Positions 1 to 9,600 of a stretch of 64,000 bases of DNA are shown here, one piece after another. The number at the start of each line of letters is the position of its first letter. Position 1 is the stretch's first letter. Below the pieces are notes generated by a model. It saw only the letters and a list, made by a program, of their open reading frames with translations. It was not told where the DNA came from and did no database searches. Made by a program: the position numbers and the translations under genes. The stretch is from Bryocella elongata (GTDB taxonomy: Bacteria; Acidobacteriota; Terriglobia; Terriglobales; Acidobacteriaceae): assembly GCF_900108185.1 (NCBI RefSeq), contig NZ_FNVA01000001.1:558001-622000 (forward strand). Direction: 5' to 3'.

Positions 1-2274
1 GTGTCTTCGAAGGGCGTTCTGGCACTCAACAGCCGAGCCGAGATGATGGTGGACTCCAAAGACAACCTCTGGGTCGCACAGGCCGATCAGGGGCTTTCGC
101 GAATTATGAGCATCTCCAGCGATACGCCCGTTCACAAAGTCGAGCACGCCGTGCCGGATGAGATCAGCGCGATGGGCACGAATGCTCTGCTGGAAGATCG
201 CGAAGGAAACATCTGGCTTGGGACCGATAGGGGACTGGACCGTTTTCAGCAGACCACGTTCACCAAGTTCCGCGGGGTATCGATGCAGTACTTTCCGTCG
301 CTGGTGGCTACTGACGATGGTGCCGTTTGGATCAACTCCCGCGGATCCCCACTCATGCGCGTGAAGGATGGCGTCACCACTTTCGTCGGAGGTCCGGTGA
401 ATACGGGGCCACTGGCGAAGATGCGTTCCGGAGATCTTTGCTTCGTGGATGCGACGCGGTACGTGCTGCAGTGTTATGGTTCGGCAGGCTTCAAGGAAAC
501 CCCACTCGATCCCATCATGGATCACGTGCCGCCGCTGTCGATGACGGCCGACTCCGACGATACGTTGCTCGCGTCTTTCATCGGCAAGGGGCTCTGGCGT
601 TATCACGATGCGCACTGGGACAGGGTCACCGATAAGGCCGTTCCTAACGACTCCGACGCCTGGGGCATGCTCGTAGACTCCAGCGGCCGGTTGTGGCTTG
701 GATATAACGACCACCAGATTGTCGAGCGGCACGATGGACGCTACGAGACAATCCCCATCGAAGGTGGCCCGTGGAGCAACACGATTACGTTCTACGAAGC
801 GGCGAATACCATCTGGGCAGGCGGGGCGCATGGTCTCTGCTTTCTGCACGACGGCAGGATGATCGTCGTGCATCCGTTTGAGGCCGACCTCTTTCGTGGC
901 ACCTCCGGCATCGTCGAGGATCGTGGAGGCAATCTGTGGCTCAACGCCGCTGCCGGAGCTTTACGCATTCCCGCGAGCGAGGTGCGGCAGCTTCTACTGC
1001 AGCCGGATCATCTCACCAAGGCCGATGTCTTTGATGACAATGACGGACTCACGGGGCAGCCGACGCAGTCCAAGCGAACGCCGTCAGCCATCGTGGACAA
1101 GAGCGGCGTCCTGTGGCTCGCAACCGCCGGCGGAGTCTTCAGCCTCGATCCTTCGAAGGCCCTGCAGCCGCGTTCTGCGCCCATCGTTCTGCTCGAGAGC
1201 GTATCCATCAATGGCGTTGATGCTGTCCCCGCGCGCGGCCCCTCGGGTATGGTTGTCACGGCAAGCTCAACCGATTTTCATGAGCTGGCCATCAGTTACA
1301 TCGGCATTCAGCTCTCTGCGCCTGAGCGCGTCTACTATCGCTACCGGCTCATTGGGGAATCCAATGCATGGGAAGACGCGGGGCAGCGCAGGCAGGCCTT
1401 CTACACGCACCTGAGACCCGGCACGTATCGCTTCGAAGTGAGCGCAAGCAATGGCCGGGAGTGGAGCACACTTGCGATCCCGTTGTTGATCCAGGTGCCG
1501 CCCGCCTTTTACCAGACGTCGTGGTTCTTTCTTTTCTGCATTGGTGCGGTGGCCGCTTTGCTTTGGATCGCCTATCGCATTCGCGTCAACTTCCTCTGCC
1601 GGCAGGTGTCGATGCGAATCAATGCACAGACCTCCGAACGCCTCAACGTCTCGCGCGACCTGCATGACACCCTCCTGCAGGGGATGCAGGGTCTGATCCT
1701 AAGCTTCCACGCGCTGTCGGAGAACCCAAGTCTCGCAGACGACGTGAGAGGAACGATCCTCGCCGTCGGCGATCGTGCCGAGGCAGTCCTGGAGGAAGGG
1801 CGCGAGAAGATCCGCGCACTCCGCTTCGAGAGCCTGACGAACCGTAGTCTCGTGCGGGAGATTGAGCGATTCTCGGAGCGCTTTCTGGGGGAGGATCTCG
1901 CGGATTTCGAACTGGTGGTTACGGGCCACGAGCGCGATCTCGCTCCGCTTGTCTATGAGGAGATCTGCTTTATCTGCCGTGAGGCTATCAGTAACGCCTT
2001 TCGGCATGCGCAAGCGTCGAAGGTCGAGGTCCTTCTCAGTTACACGCGCTCTCGCCTGAAGGTGATTGTGCGCGACGACGGAATCGGCATAGACGAGCGA
2101 GATATGCTCTCCGGCCCGGCAGGCCATTGGGGAGTCGTTGGGATGAGGGAACGCGCGGAACGGATCGGCGGACGCATTGACATCCGGAATGTCTTTCCGG
2201 AGCGGCATCACCGTGGGACTGAGGTAAGCGCGGAGATTGCGGCGACAGTCGCTTATGCACGCAGTGATGCCTGA
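1..2274 (+). CDS. Two-component sensor histidine kinase with beta-propeller sensor (5' end cut by window)
   Basis: Membrane sensor kinase of the hybrid-type 'Reg_prop/Y_Y_Y' family. Repeated propeller blades with GNIWLGT/GVLWLAT-type motifs fill about residues 1-395. A Y_Y_Y domain covers about 400-495 and one transmembrane helix about 505-527. A HisKA_3 dimerisation segment with RDLHDTLLQ puts the phospho-acceptor at His555. The HATPase_c domain has its N box near Asn665 and the DDGIGI G1 box at 692-697. Such kinases normally phosphorylate NarL-type regulators, but none is adjacent on this side. The reading frame is open from base 1 in mid-propeller, so the GTG at base 1 is probably not the real start and the sensor continues upstream. 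Ligand unknown; propeller sensors in this family are often linked to carbohydrate sensing. Confidence 0.88.
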   Translation: MSSKGVLALNSRAEMMVDSKDNLWVAQADQGLSRIMSISSDTPVHKVEHAVPDEISAMGTNALLEDREGNIWLGTDRGLDRFQQTTFTKFRGVSMQYFPSLVATDDGAVWINSRGSPLMRVKDGVTTFVGGPVNTGPLAKMRSGDLCFVDATRYVLQCYGSAGFKETPLDPIMDHVPPLSMTADSDDTLLASFIGKGLWRYHDAHWDRVTDKAVPNDSDAWGMLVDSSGRLWLGYNDHQIVERHDGRYETIPIEGGPWSNTITFYEAANTIWAGGAHGLCFLHDGRMIVVHPFEADLFRGTSGIVEDRGGNLWLNAAAGALRIPASEVRQLLLQPDHLTKADVFDDNDGLTGQPTQSKRTPSAIVDKSGVLWLATAGGVFSLDPSKALQPRSAPIVLLESVSINGVDAVPARGPSGMVVTASSTDFHELAISYIGIQLSAPERVYYRYRLIGESNAWEDAGQRRQAFYTHLRPGTYRFEVSASNGREWSTLAIPLLIQVPPAFYQTSWFFLFCIGAVAALLWIAYRIRVNFLCRQVSMRINAQTSERLNVSRDLHDTLLQGMQGLILSFHALSENPSLADDVRGTILAVGDRAEAVLEEGREKIRALRFESLTNRSLVREIERFSERFLGEDLADFELVVTGHERDLAPLVYEEICFICREAISNAFRHAQASKVEVLLSYTRSRLKVIVRDDGIGIDERDMLSGPAGHWGVVGMRERAERIGGRIDIRNVFPERHHRGTEVSAEIAATVAYARSDA

Positions 2275-2295
2275 CGATACGATTCCAATACAAAA

Positions 2296-2323
2296 GCAAA
2301 GGGCTTCCGAGGAAGCCCTTTGC
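2296..2323 (-). terminator. Intrinsic terminator of the tRNA operon
   Basis: A perfect 12-bp stem with a CGAG-type tetraloop. On the minus strand it is followed by TTTTG, so it terminates the tRNA-Gly/tRNA-Cys transcript. It may also end the plus-strand kinase gene, which stops at 2274, although the plus-side tail is not T-rich. Confidence 0.75.
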
Positions 2324-2339
2324 AATCAATCAAATGTGT

Positions 2340-2414
2340 TGGAGGCGCGGGTCGGGATCGAACCGACGCATAAAGGTTTTGCAGACCTCTCCCTTACCAC
2401 TTGGGTACCGCGCC
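2340..2414 (-). tRNA. tRNA-Cys (anticodon GCA), CCA encoded
   Basis: The minus strand folds into a full cloverleaf. The 7-bp acceptor GGCGCGG pairs with CCGCGCC, the discriminator is U, and CCA is encoded at 2340-2342. The anticodon loop is CTGCAAA, giving anticodon GCA (Cys). The T arm carries the canonical GGTTCGATCC core. It lies downstream of tRNA-Gly in the same transcript. Confidence 0.97.
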
Positions 2415-2489
2415 TCGGGAGCCTACACCCAAACAGGCGCAGACAACTGCAAGAGCAGTGTACCAGCAGGGCTTGTAGGGGGAAATGTT

Positions 2490-2564
2490 TGGAGCGGGAG
2501 ACCGGGGTCGAACCGGCGACATCTTCCTTGGCAAGGAAGCACTCTACCACTGAGCTACTCCCGC
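2490..2564 (-). tRNA. tRNA-Gly (anticodon GCC), CCA encoded
   Basis: Acceptor GCGGGAG pairs with CTCCCGC, the discriminator is U, and CCA is encoded at 2490-2492. The D arm is AGCTCAGTGGTAGAG, the anticodon loop TTGCCAA (GCC, Gly) and the T arm GGTTCGACCC. It is the first gene of a two-tRNA operon, starting about 6 bases after the predicted transcription start. Confidence 0.97.
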
Positions 2565-2576
2565 TCTGCTGAATTG

Positions 2577-2605
2577 ATTATAAGCAAAAGACAAGGCCAT
2601 TGCAA
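2577..2605 (-). promoter_or_regulatory. Sigma-70 type promoter of the tRNA-Gly/tRNA-Cys operon
   Basis: The minus strand reads TTGCAA (2600-2605), a 17-base spacer, then a perfect TATAAT (2577-2582). The predicted start is near 2570, just ahead of the tRNA-Gly 5' end at 2564. Confidence 0.8.
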
Positions 2606-2661
2606 AGGGCTACAGGACACGGCCGAGGAGCTTATCTGTGGAAGACTCCGGAGATAGTGGC

Positions 2662-4656
2662 TTACGGCTCCGCCCCAGCGCTGGGCGACGGCTTGGGCAT
2701 GCTGAGCGGCCGGCTCGCAATATGCAGAGCTGACGCGCGGACGATGTGCGGGGTGATGGTAATCAGCAGCTGATCGTCGCTGAGCTCGGCGTCCTTGTCC
2801 GTGCCCTGAAAGCCGGGAAGCTCGCTGAGGCCGGGGAGCCCCGCGATGCTACGCAGCTCGCTGCGGTCGACCACCGTGGCCAGCATGGCGGTCTGTCCGG
2901 CGGGGACGTTGACGACTGACGTCAGCACGCGATTGTTGAGGACCGGGATGGAGTTGATGCTCGTTCCGCCCAGAGCCTCCAGCTTCATGTCCAGGGTGAG
3001 CGAAACGCCGCCAGTGTGGTTGATGTTGGGGGTGGCCTTCAATGTCAGGCCGAGGTCCTCGTACTGGAACTGCGGCACGGTGGTCGAGGTGCTTCCGAGG
3101 TACTGCGAGAGCAGGGAGCTGACGCTGGTTCCATTCACGTTGAGGCCGGCGAGCTGCGAGGCCAGGGCGCTCGAAGCTCCTGAGCTGTAGCTGCCGGTGA
3201 TGACCGGATAGCGCGAGCCGGCGCGAAAGCTTGCCGGCTGCCGATTGCCTGCGCGCAGCGTCACTGCGTCGAGCAGCCGCGTATCCGTCGAGCTCAGCAG
3301 CAGGTTGAAGGTGGTTCCCGAAGCGAGGTACAGGCCGGCATAGGTAAGGCCGCCGCCGAAGGTGCCCAGCAGGTTGCTGTACTGCGTGGAGCTGACGGCT
3401 CCTGCAGCGACCAGGAACGCAACCTCCTTGATGAGGTTCTGGATAGCCGTGCCGTTCAGCGTGAGCACGCCGGAGGCGACGGCCTGCTGGATCAGGGACT
3501 GGTTTGCGCTCACCAGCGAGGTGGCCTCGGCGGCGATGGAGAAGGCTCCCGCGCCGGTGGGGGTCGAGAGCCCGATGTTCTTGGTGTGGCTCTTGGAGGT
3601 CTCGAAGAGCCGTATGTCGAGCAGCACGTCCGAGCCACCGTCGAGCATGTCATCGTAGGTGGCGTTCAGCAGGCGCAGGGTCGGCTCATCACCGGTCACG
3701 AGGAGGCCTCCGCTGGCGGGACTGCTGGTGACCTTCTTGATCTCGAAGACGTTGCGCGCGACGTTGGCGAGCTCTGTCATCTGTTCGCCGCTCATGCCGG
3801 GAAGGAAGATCGTCTCTTCGATCTGTGGTTCGAGGCGGTCGCGATCCTCCGTCGTGTCTTTGGCGATCAGGGCGGTTTTCGCATCGATGGGCACGGCGAA
3901 GGAGTGGGTGAGTTGACGCATCACGCGCGTGGCATCGGCGAAGTTCACGTCGTCGAGATCGAGCCGGAGTGAGCTGTTGGAGGTGAACGACGAGTCGAAG
4001 CTGGCCCGGATGCCGTACGCGGCGTAGACCTGACGCAGCAGCTCCTGCTGGCTGGAACGCTGATGGAAGCTGTGCAGGCCGTCGGTGGGGGACAGATGGA
4101 TTGGCCCTGCGAGCAGGCCGCCGACGTGATCCGCTGGAGCGGAGAAGAGGTCGATGTTCTGCATTGCGGCCGGGGAGGTGACTGCCTGCGGCCCCAGATG
4201 CTGCGTGACGATGGGGTTTCCGGGGTCGAGCTTCTGGGCCTCCGCGAGCAGGCGCTGCGCCTGGACGTTGTCGCCCGCGACGCGTGACCGGGCAGCCTGC
4301 TCCACGAGTGCGGTGACTCGCTGCTGCCTCGTAACGGCAACGGCCTGGGCGTAGTCGGAGTTGTTGGGGTTCAGCTTGAGAGCGCGGCCGAAGTCCCGCT
4401 CTGCTGCTTCGAGTTCGCCGTGGGAGACGTGCTTCGCCCCGGAGAGGTAAGCATCGTCGGCGTCGCGTGCCTGCCTGGCGGAGATGGGGGCTGGGACGCT
4501 AGGGCTTGCGGCCGCCGTGGCAGCGCCGGTGTTGGCTGGAACGCTGGCAGGCGCATCGGAAGGAGATTGAGCGTAAAGCAAGGCGCTGCTCAGCAGCAGC
4601 GCAGAGCAGGCCCACCGCAGCGGAGGGGCGTCGCGGAATGGGTAGGGGCCAGCCAT
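2662..4656 (-). CDS. Secretin (type II/III secretion or type IV pilus-like outer-membrane channel) with TPR region
   Basis: The protein has 664 residues. An N-terminal signal peptide ends near 'LLYAQS' at about residue 31. Two tetratricopeptide-like repeats follow (about 45-135), then a short STN/secretin N0-like region (about 205-265), an N1-type region (about 275-340) and a C-terminal secretin domain (about 345-645) with the typical VPVLNNR-like and 'ITPHIVR' endings. Secretins form multimeric outer-membrane pores for substrate or pilus passage. No ATPase, pseudopilin or inner-membrane partner lies beside it, so it is an orphan secretin here. It follows the Fis-type regulator gene by 49 bp and is probably co-transcribed with cvpA. 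The N-terminal TPRs suggest recruitment of a partner protein in the periplasm. Confidence 0.85.
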   Translation of the reverse strand: MAGPYPFRDAPPLRWACSALLLSSALLYAQSPSDAPASVPANTGAATAAASPSVPAPISARQARDADDAYLSGAKHVSHGELEAAERDFGRALKLNPNNSDYAQAVAVTRQQRVTALVEQAARSRVAGDNVQAQRLLAEAQKLDPGNPIVTQHLGPQAVTSPAAMQNIDLFSAPADHVGGLLAGPIHLSPTDGLHSFHQRSSQQELLRQVYAAYGIRASFDSSFTSNSSLRLDLDDVNFADATRVMRQLTHSFAVPIDAKTALIAKDTTEDRDRLEPQIEETIFLPGMSGEQMTELANVARNVFEIKKVTSSPASGGLLVTGDEPTLRLLNATYDDMLDGGSDVLLDIRLFETSKSHTKNIGLSTPTGAGAFSIAAEATSLVSANQSLIQQAVASGVLTLNGTAIQNLIKEVAFLVAAGAVSSTQYSNLLGTFGGGLTYAGLYLASGTTFNLLLSSTDTRLLDAVTLRAGNRQPASFRAGSRYPVITGSYSSGASSALASQLAGLNVNGTSVSSLLSQYLGSTSTTVPQFQYEDLGLTLKATPNINHTGGVSLTLDMKLEALGGTSINSIPVLNNRVLTSVVNVPAGQTAMLATVVDRSELRSIAGLPGLSELPGFQGTDKDAELSDDQLLITITPHIVRASALHIASRPLSMPKPSPSAGAEP

Positions 4657-4705
4657 GGATGCTGCAGAGTTGGACGTGTGGGGAGCGCTAACGTCCGTCG
4701 CGAAG

Positions 4706-4993
4706 CTAACGACTATTGGAGACGATGGTGAGATTTCGTGCGGCGGGGCGCACGGAGCGGACCGGCTTGCGCATGCCGCGCCGGATCGTGGCCGAATCCA
4801 TGCCCAGCTCAGCCATGGTGCGGCTCAGCGTGTTGCGGTGCATGCCAAGCTCTTCGGCTGCCTTGCACTGATTGCCGCGATGGTGCGCGAGAACCTCGTG
4901 CAGGAAACGCTTCTTGAACTCGCGGACGGCGTCGTTATAGGCCATGCCCGACGCATGCATCTGGGAGACGAGGATGTCGAAATCGCGTTTCAC
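4706..4993 (-). CDS. Fis-type helix-turn-helix DNA-binding protein
   Basis: A 95-residue protein whose middle part (about 25-70) matches the HTH_8/Fis C-terminal fold. The sequence KAAEELGMHRNTLSRTMAEL reads as a clear recognition helix-turn-helix, as in the tail of NtrC-type activators, but with no AAA+ or receiver domain. It starts with GTG and overlaps the cvpA stop by 4 bp (GTGA), so translation is coupled. A stand-alone Fis-like regulator or nucleoid protein is the likely role; its targets cannot be read from the sequence. Confidence 0.8.
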   Translation of the reverse strand: MKRDFDILVSQMHASGMAYNDAVREFKKRFLHEVLAHHRGNQCKAAEELGMHRNTLSRTMAELGMDSATIRRGMRKPVRSVRPAARNLTIVSNSR

Positions 4994-5595
4994 TGGGGCG
5001 ACGGTACCTTGCTTTCGTTGTCTTCAGACTTAGTTTGCGATGCGGAGTCCAATTTGATCCAGCCCGGCTCTTTGTGCTTGAGCGTGTCCAGGGCGCTCAG
5101 CAGCCGGTGCTCGAGGTCATCGGGCATGACGAAGGATAGCGCATGATCGGCGCGAAGAAAATACGGTGCGAGCACGGAAGTTTTCAACCATGCGGAAGCC
5201 GGCAGGAAGACCGCCAGAGCCAACAGGAGTGCGACGCCCAGGGCGAGCCCTCGGAATAGTCCGAATACCGCACCCACGATGCGGTCGGCAAAGCCCAGAC
5301 CGACCTCATTCGCGGAGCGCCGGAGTGCCCTGCCGATCAGCGAAGCCACCAGCATCACGAGGAAGATGATCAGCAGGAAGCCAAACATCTGCGCCAGTTG
5401 CGGAGAGTTGACCAGGCTGAGGAGGTAGGTCGAAACCCACTGGAAGTTCCAGCACGCGAGCAGAAATCCGACGCACAGACCGGCCAGTGCGCAGGCTTCG
5501 CGGAAGAAGCCACGCCACATCGCGCGCACCGTCGAATGCAGAAACAGCAGCGCGAGCATCCAGTCCAGCGGGTTGAGCTCGGTCATTGTTCCCAT
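4990..5595 (-). CDS. CvpA family membrane protein
   Basis: A 201-residue integral membrane protein with four hydrophobic segments (about 12-30, 33-52, 65-88 and 105-132). It shows the CvpA signature pattern: 'RGFFREACALAGLCVGFLLA' early and 'LGFADRIVGAVFGLFRGLALG' centrally. CvpA is needed for colicin V export in E. coli and more broadly for envelope stress resistance; its biochemical activity is unsettled. It is the first gene of a likely cvpA-fis-secretin unit. Start ATG at 5595 or the nearby ATG at 5586; neither has a strong ribosome-binding site. Confidence 0.85.
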   Translation of the reverse strand: MGTMTELNPLDWMLALLFLHSTVRAMWRGFFREACALAGLCVGFLLACWNFQWVSTYLLSLVNSPQLAQMFGFLLIIFLVMLVASLIGRALRRSANEVGLGFADRIVGAVFGLFRGLALGVALLLALAVFLPASAWLKTSVLAPYFLRADHALSFVMPDDLEHRLLSALDTLKHKEPGWIKLDSASQTKSEDNESKVPSPQ

Positions 5596-5641
5596 GGGTT
5601 GGCTTCTTCTGATACCGAGAGTACTGCGATTTCTCTAAATT

Positions 5642-6550
5642 TCAGCGAAGAGAAGAGCTGGGAGAAGCTGAAGTATCAAGACCAAGGTGCAGGGCGAGGC
5701 GATCTTCGATCCCGCTGAGCTGGCCATTCCAGACGCCCCAGTTGTGATCGCCCGGTACTTTGATCCAGCGACGCGCAAAGCCCCGCTGCTCGAGCAGGGC
5801 CGCCATCGCCTCGTTTGAAGGCAGCAAGACATCCTTGTCGCCGCAGCTGAGGTCCAGATACGGAGCGTCGGCCGGCGCCATCGACCGCACGATACGATAC
5901 GGGTCGTTGTCTCGTCTTACGCTGCTTCCTCTTGGACCGAAGACGCGGCGGTAGTGCAGGGACTCGCGCAGATTGCGCCAGCGAAAGTGCCGGTCGGCGA
6001 GGTCCATCGCCGAGCTCAAGGCCACGACGTAGCTGAACATCTCCGGATGCTTGAGGCCGTAGAGCGTCGCAGCGAAGCCACCGCGGGAGTTCCCCATGAT
6101 GGCTGTGTGCGCACGATCCTTCGCCGCGGTGGGGAACTGGCTGTGGATTGCCGGAATGAGCTCGTCGAAGAAGAAGTCCTCATACCGATGGCCGAGCGCA
6201 TCGTTGACGTAGTAGGTCTGCAGGCCGTCGGGCATGACCAGAAGTACGTTGCGGCTGGCAAACTCCGCGATGGGAGTTTCGTTGGTCCAGTTGCGATAGT
6301 CCTCGCCTGCACCGTGCAGGACGTACATGACAGAGAGCGGACGTCCGGGTGCGAGGACGGCGGGCGCGACCACGCGCACGGGGACATCCTGGCCGAGGAT
6401 CGTAGAGTGCAGCGTAAGGTCGGTCATGTGGACAGAGTCGGGAATGCGGGGCCGGTCGACCGCGACGGGCGACGTTGTGCGGCAGCCGCTCGGGAGAATG
6501 AGCAGCACCGTCACGAGGAGGCCCGAAGCTTTCATGCGTAGACGCATCAT
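5642..6550 (-). CDS. Lipoprotein esterase of the alpha/beta-hydrolase (esterase D/Fes-like) family
   Basis: From the ATG at 6550 the protein has 302 residues. A lipoprotein signal has lipobox LPSGC with the lipidated cysteine at residue 23. The hydrolase fold follows: oxyanion region 'YVLHGAGEDYRNW', nucleophile elbow GNSRGG with Ser155, acid 'CGDKDVL' and catalytic His in 'PGDHNWGVW'. This subfamily includes feruloyl/acetyl esterases and S-formylglutathione hydrolase-like enzymes; the lipid anchor puts this one at the envelope, so a polysaccharide-ester or xenobiotic-ester substrate is more likely than a cytosolic one. A TTG start at 6574 is possible, but GGAG lies 11 bases before 6550. Confidence 0.8.
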   Translation of the reverse strand: MMRLRMKASGLLVTVLLILPSGCRTTSPVAVDRPRIPDSVHMTDLTLHSTILGQDVPVRVVAPAVLAPGRPLSVMYVLHGAGEDYRNWTNETPIAEFASRNVLLVMPDGLQTYYVNDALGHRYEDFFFDELIPAIHSQFPTAAKDRAHTAIMGNSRGGFAATLYGLKHPEMFSYVVALSSAMDLADRHFRWRNLRESLHYRRVFGPRGSSVRRDNDPYRIVRSMAPADAPYLDLSCGDKDVLLPSNEAMAALLEQRGFARRWIKVPGDHNWGVWNGQLSGIEDRLALHLGLDTSASPSSSLR

Positions 6551-6639
6551 CGCCGCTGATTCTCCATGGCGCAAGTGGCACGAAGCCTATTGTCCCGGAT
6601 CATCAGCGGCGATGCTGGTGTGCGAACCCTCGGTGGAAC

Positions 6640-9600
6640 CTACGCCGCGGCCAGAGCGCTCCGCGACTGATTGCCGCGATCGCGTCCGCCGAGCGACACG
6701 GAGACGATCTTCGAGACGCCGGGCTCCTGCATCGTGACGCCGAACATTGCGTCCGCCTGCTCCATGGTGCGCTTGGAGTGGGTGATAACGACGAACTGCG
6801 TGTTCTGGCTCATGTCTGCGATGAGGCGCGCGAAGCGGCCAACGTTGGTCTCGTCGAGAGGAGCGTCGACCTCGTCCAGTACGCAGAACGGAGCGGGCTG
6901 GAACTGGAAGATGCCTACCAGCAGCGACAGCGCGGTGAGGGTCTTCTCGCCACCTGAGAGCAGCAGGACGTTCTGCAGCTTCTTGCCCGGAGGCGACGCG
7001 ATGATGTCGATGCCGCTCTCGGCCGAGTTGGCCTCGTCGGTCAAACGCATCATGGCCTGGCCGCCACCGAAGAGCTTGGTGAAGGTCAGCGAGAAGTTCT
7101 CGTTGATGAGGTGGAAGGCGTGGTCGAACTTGTCCTTCGAGACGTCGTCGATCTCCTTGATGGAGGCCTGCGTGTTTTCGATGGACTCGATGAGGTCCTT
7201 GCGCTGGGTCTCGAGGAAGGTGTGCCGTTCGGAGACCTCGTGGTACTCCTCGAGCGCCATCATGTTGACCGGGCCCATGGATTCAAGCTTCTGCTTCAGT
7301 GCGCGTGCGGCTTCGTCTTCGATGTGCAGAGCGTCGCCCTCGATGCGCTCGATGCTTTCGTCCTCACGCAGCGAGGACGCCTCAACGGAGAGGTCATTCA
7401 CGCATGTGCCTTCGAGATGCTCGATGTCCGAGGCGAGCTTGGCCGACTTTGCGGAGAGCGTTGCGCGCTGTTCGCGCAGGGCTTCGGTGTCGTGACGCAG
7501 CGTGCGCAGCTTGGCGTCGAGTTCAGCGATCTGTGCGCGCAGGGTGCTGGCTTCTGCAGAAAGCGTCTCGCCTTCTGCGATGGCCTGGGCGCGCATCTCG
7601 GCGAGCTCCGTGTGGCGGCCACCCAGGGACGCGAGCTCTTCTTCACGTTGCAGCTTCTCTGCCGCAGCCGAGGCCAGCTGCGACTGCATCTGCGCGATGC
7701 GCTGTTGCTGCGACTGGAAGAGGCGGTTGGTCTGCTCGAAGTTCGCGTTGGCGTTGCGACGGCGCTCTTCGAGGCCGGCGAGCGCGGCCGTGGCTGCGGA
7801 GGCTGCTGCTTGCTGTTCTTCGCGGGCCGTGCGCAGGCTGGCGATGTTGGCGGCCAGCTCAGCGAGCTGCGCTTCGATGCCGGAGCGCTCGGCCTCATAG
7901 GCGGAGGCCTCTTCACGCTTGCGGGCGATGAGATCGAGACGCTGCTGGCGCTGGTCCTTGTTGCGGCCTGCGGCGACCTGCCACTCCTGCAAACGGCGCT
8001 CGATGCGGGCGGCTTCGGATTCCATCTGGCGCAGGGCCGCGCCGGTGTTGGCGCTCTCACGCTCAGCGTCGCGACGCTCGGCGTTCTTGGCTTCGAGCAT
8101 GGACTGCAGCTCAGCGATCTCGCGCGTCAGCGCGGCTGTCGCAAGCTCGTTCTGCGATAGCTCAGCCTCCACCGCCTGCAGCTTCTTCTCGATCTCCGCG
8201 AGCTCTCGCTTCAGGGCGAGCGGGCCCTGCTTGTTGATGCGACCGCCGGTCACCGTTACGTTGTTGAAGGTCTGACCGGAGGGCGAAAGGAAGAAGCTCT
8301 GCGGGTAGGAGAGCGCGAGCGATCGTGCCGTCGCGTCATCCGGAGCGATGAAGCCTTCACGCAGCTTCGGCAGGAGAACCTCGAGCGACTTGCCAAAGCC
8401 GTCCTTCACGCGGACGCAGTCCTTCAACGCGACCACGCCCTCACCGCTGGGGCTGGCGGAGGCGTTCATGCCCTCGGCGAAGGGAAACGCTGCATCGGCG
8501 TCGTTCGGATGCACCATGAAGGTTGCGCGGCCGGTCACGTCGGACTGCAGCATCCGCATGCCTTCGTTGGCTGCGTCCCAGCTCTTGACGACGATGTAGT
8601 TGAGCTCGTCGCGGAGGAACTCGTCGACGACCTGCTCATAGCGGCCATCGACTTCAAGGAAGTCTGCCAGCGTGCCCACGGGCGAAAGTGCCGTGCCGTT
8701 CTGCTGCGCGCGGCGTTCGTTGGCGCGGAAGATGTTGCGCACCGTGTCGGTGGAGTAGCTGTGCTCGCGGATGAGCGATTCCAGCGATCCACGCTTGCCC
8801 AACAGGGTGGCGACCTCGGCACGAAGCTCGTTGCCGCGACGGCGCGACTGTTGCTCGGCGGCACGCTTCTCTTCCACGAGGCGGCGGGTGTCGGCCATCT
8901 CGCCTTCGAGAGCCTTCAGCCGCTCGGTCACGCTCTCGAAGGTGATCTTTACCTGGCCGCGTTGGTGGCCCAGCTGTTCCAGCTCCTGGCGTGCCGACTC
9001 AGATTCGCCTTCGAGGCGACGGTTCTCCTGGTCGAGATTGGCGAGCGCGGCTTCGGCCTGCGCGATTTCGTTCGACGCCTGAGAAGCTCGCTGCATCGTG
9101 CGAACGGACTGCTGGCGTTGCTGCTCGACGAGAGCTTCGGCGGCGAGCACCTTGCGCGTGGCGTCCTGGGCAGCGCTTTGCTGCGCCTGCGCGCTCTCGC
9201 GATGCGAGCCGGACTCCGCCGTGGCGTTGGCGAGAAAGCTGCGATGCTCTTCGAGCTCGCCGGCGAGCTGCTCCAGCTGCGAACGGGCCTGTGCGAGGTC
9301 GTCGTTGCCGCTCTCGATGCGGTTCTCTAGCTCGGTGATGCGGTCGGTGTTGGAGTTGGTGCGCGCGGTGATGCGCTCCAGCTCGATCGCCGACTGGCTG
9401 GCACGAGAGCCTGCGGAGCGGATGTTCTCGTCGAGCTCATAGCCGCGCGTCACGCCGGCGGTGTGCTGCGCGTCCATCGTCTCCAGCTCAGCGGACTGCG
9501 CTTCGATCAGCTCGGCGAGGCGGGCGATCTCGGTGGAGGCGGCGGTCTGTTCGGCGTCCATCTGCGTCAGGCGGCTGGCGAGTACGACGCGCAGCTTGCC

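Noticed and set aside
2237-2657. Small open frames running across the two tRNA genes
   Set aside because: They overlap complete tRNA cloverleaves and lack start-site support.
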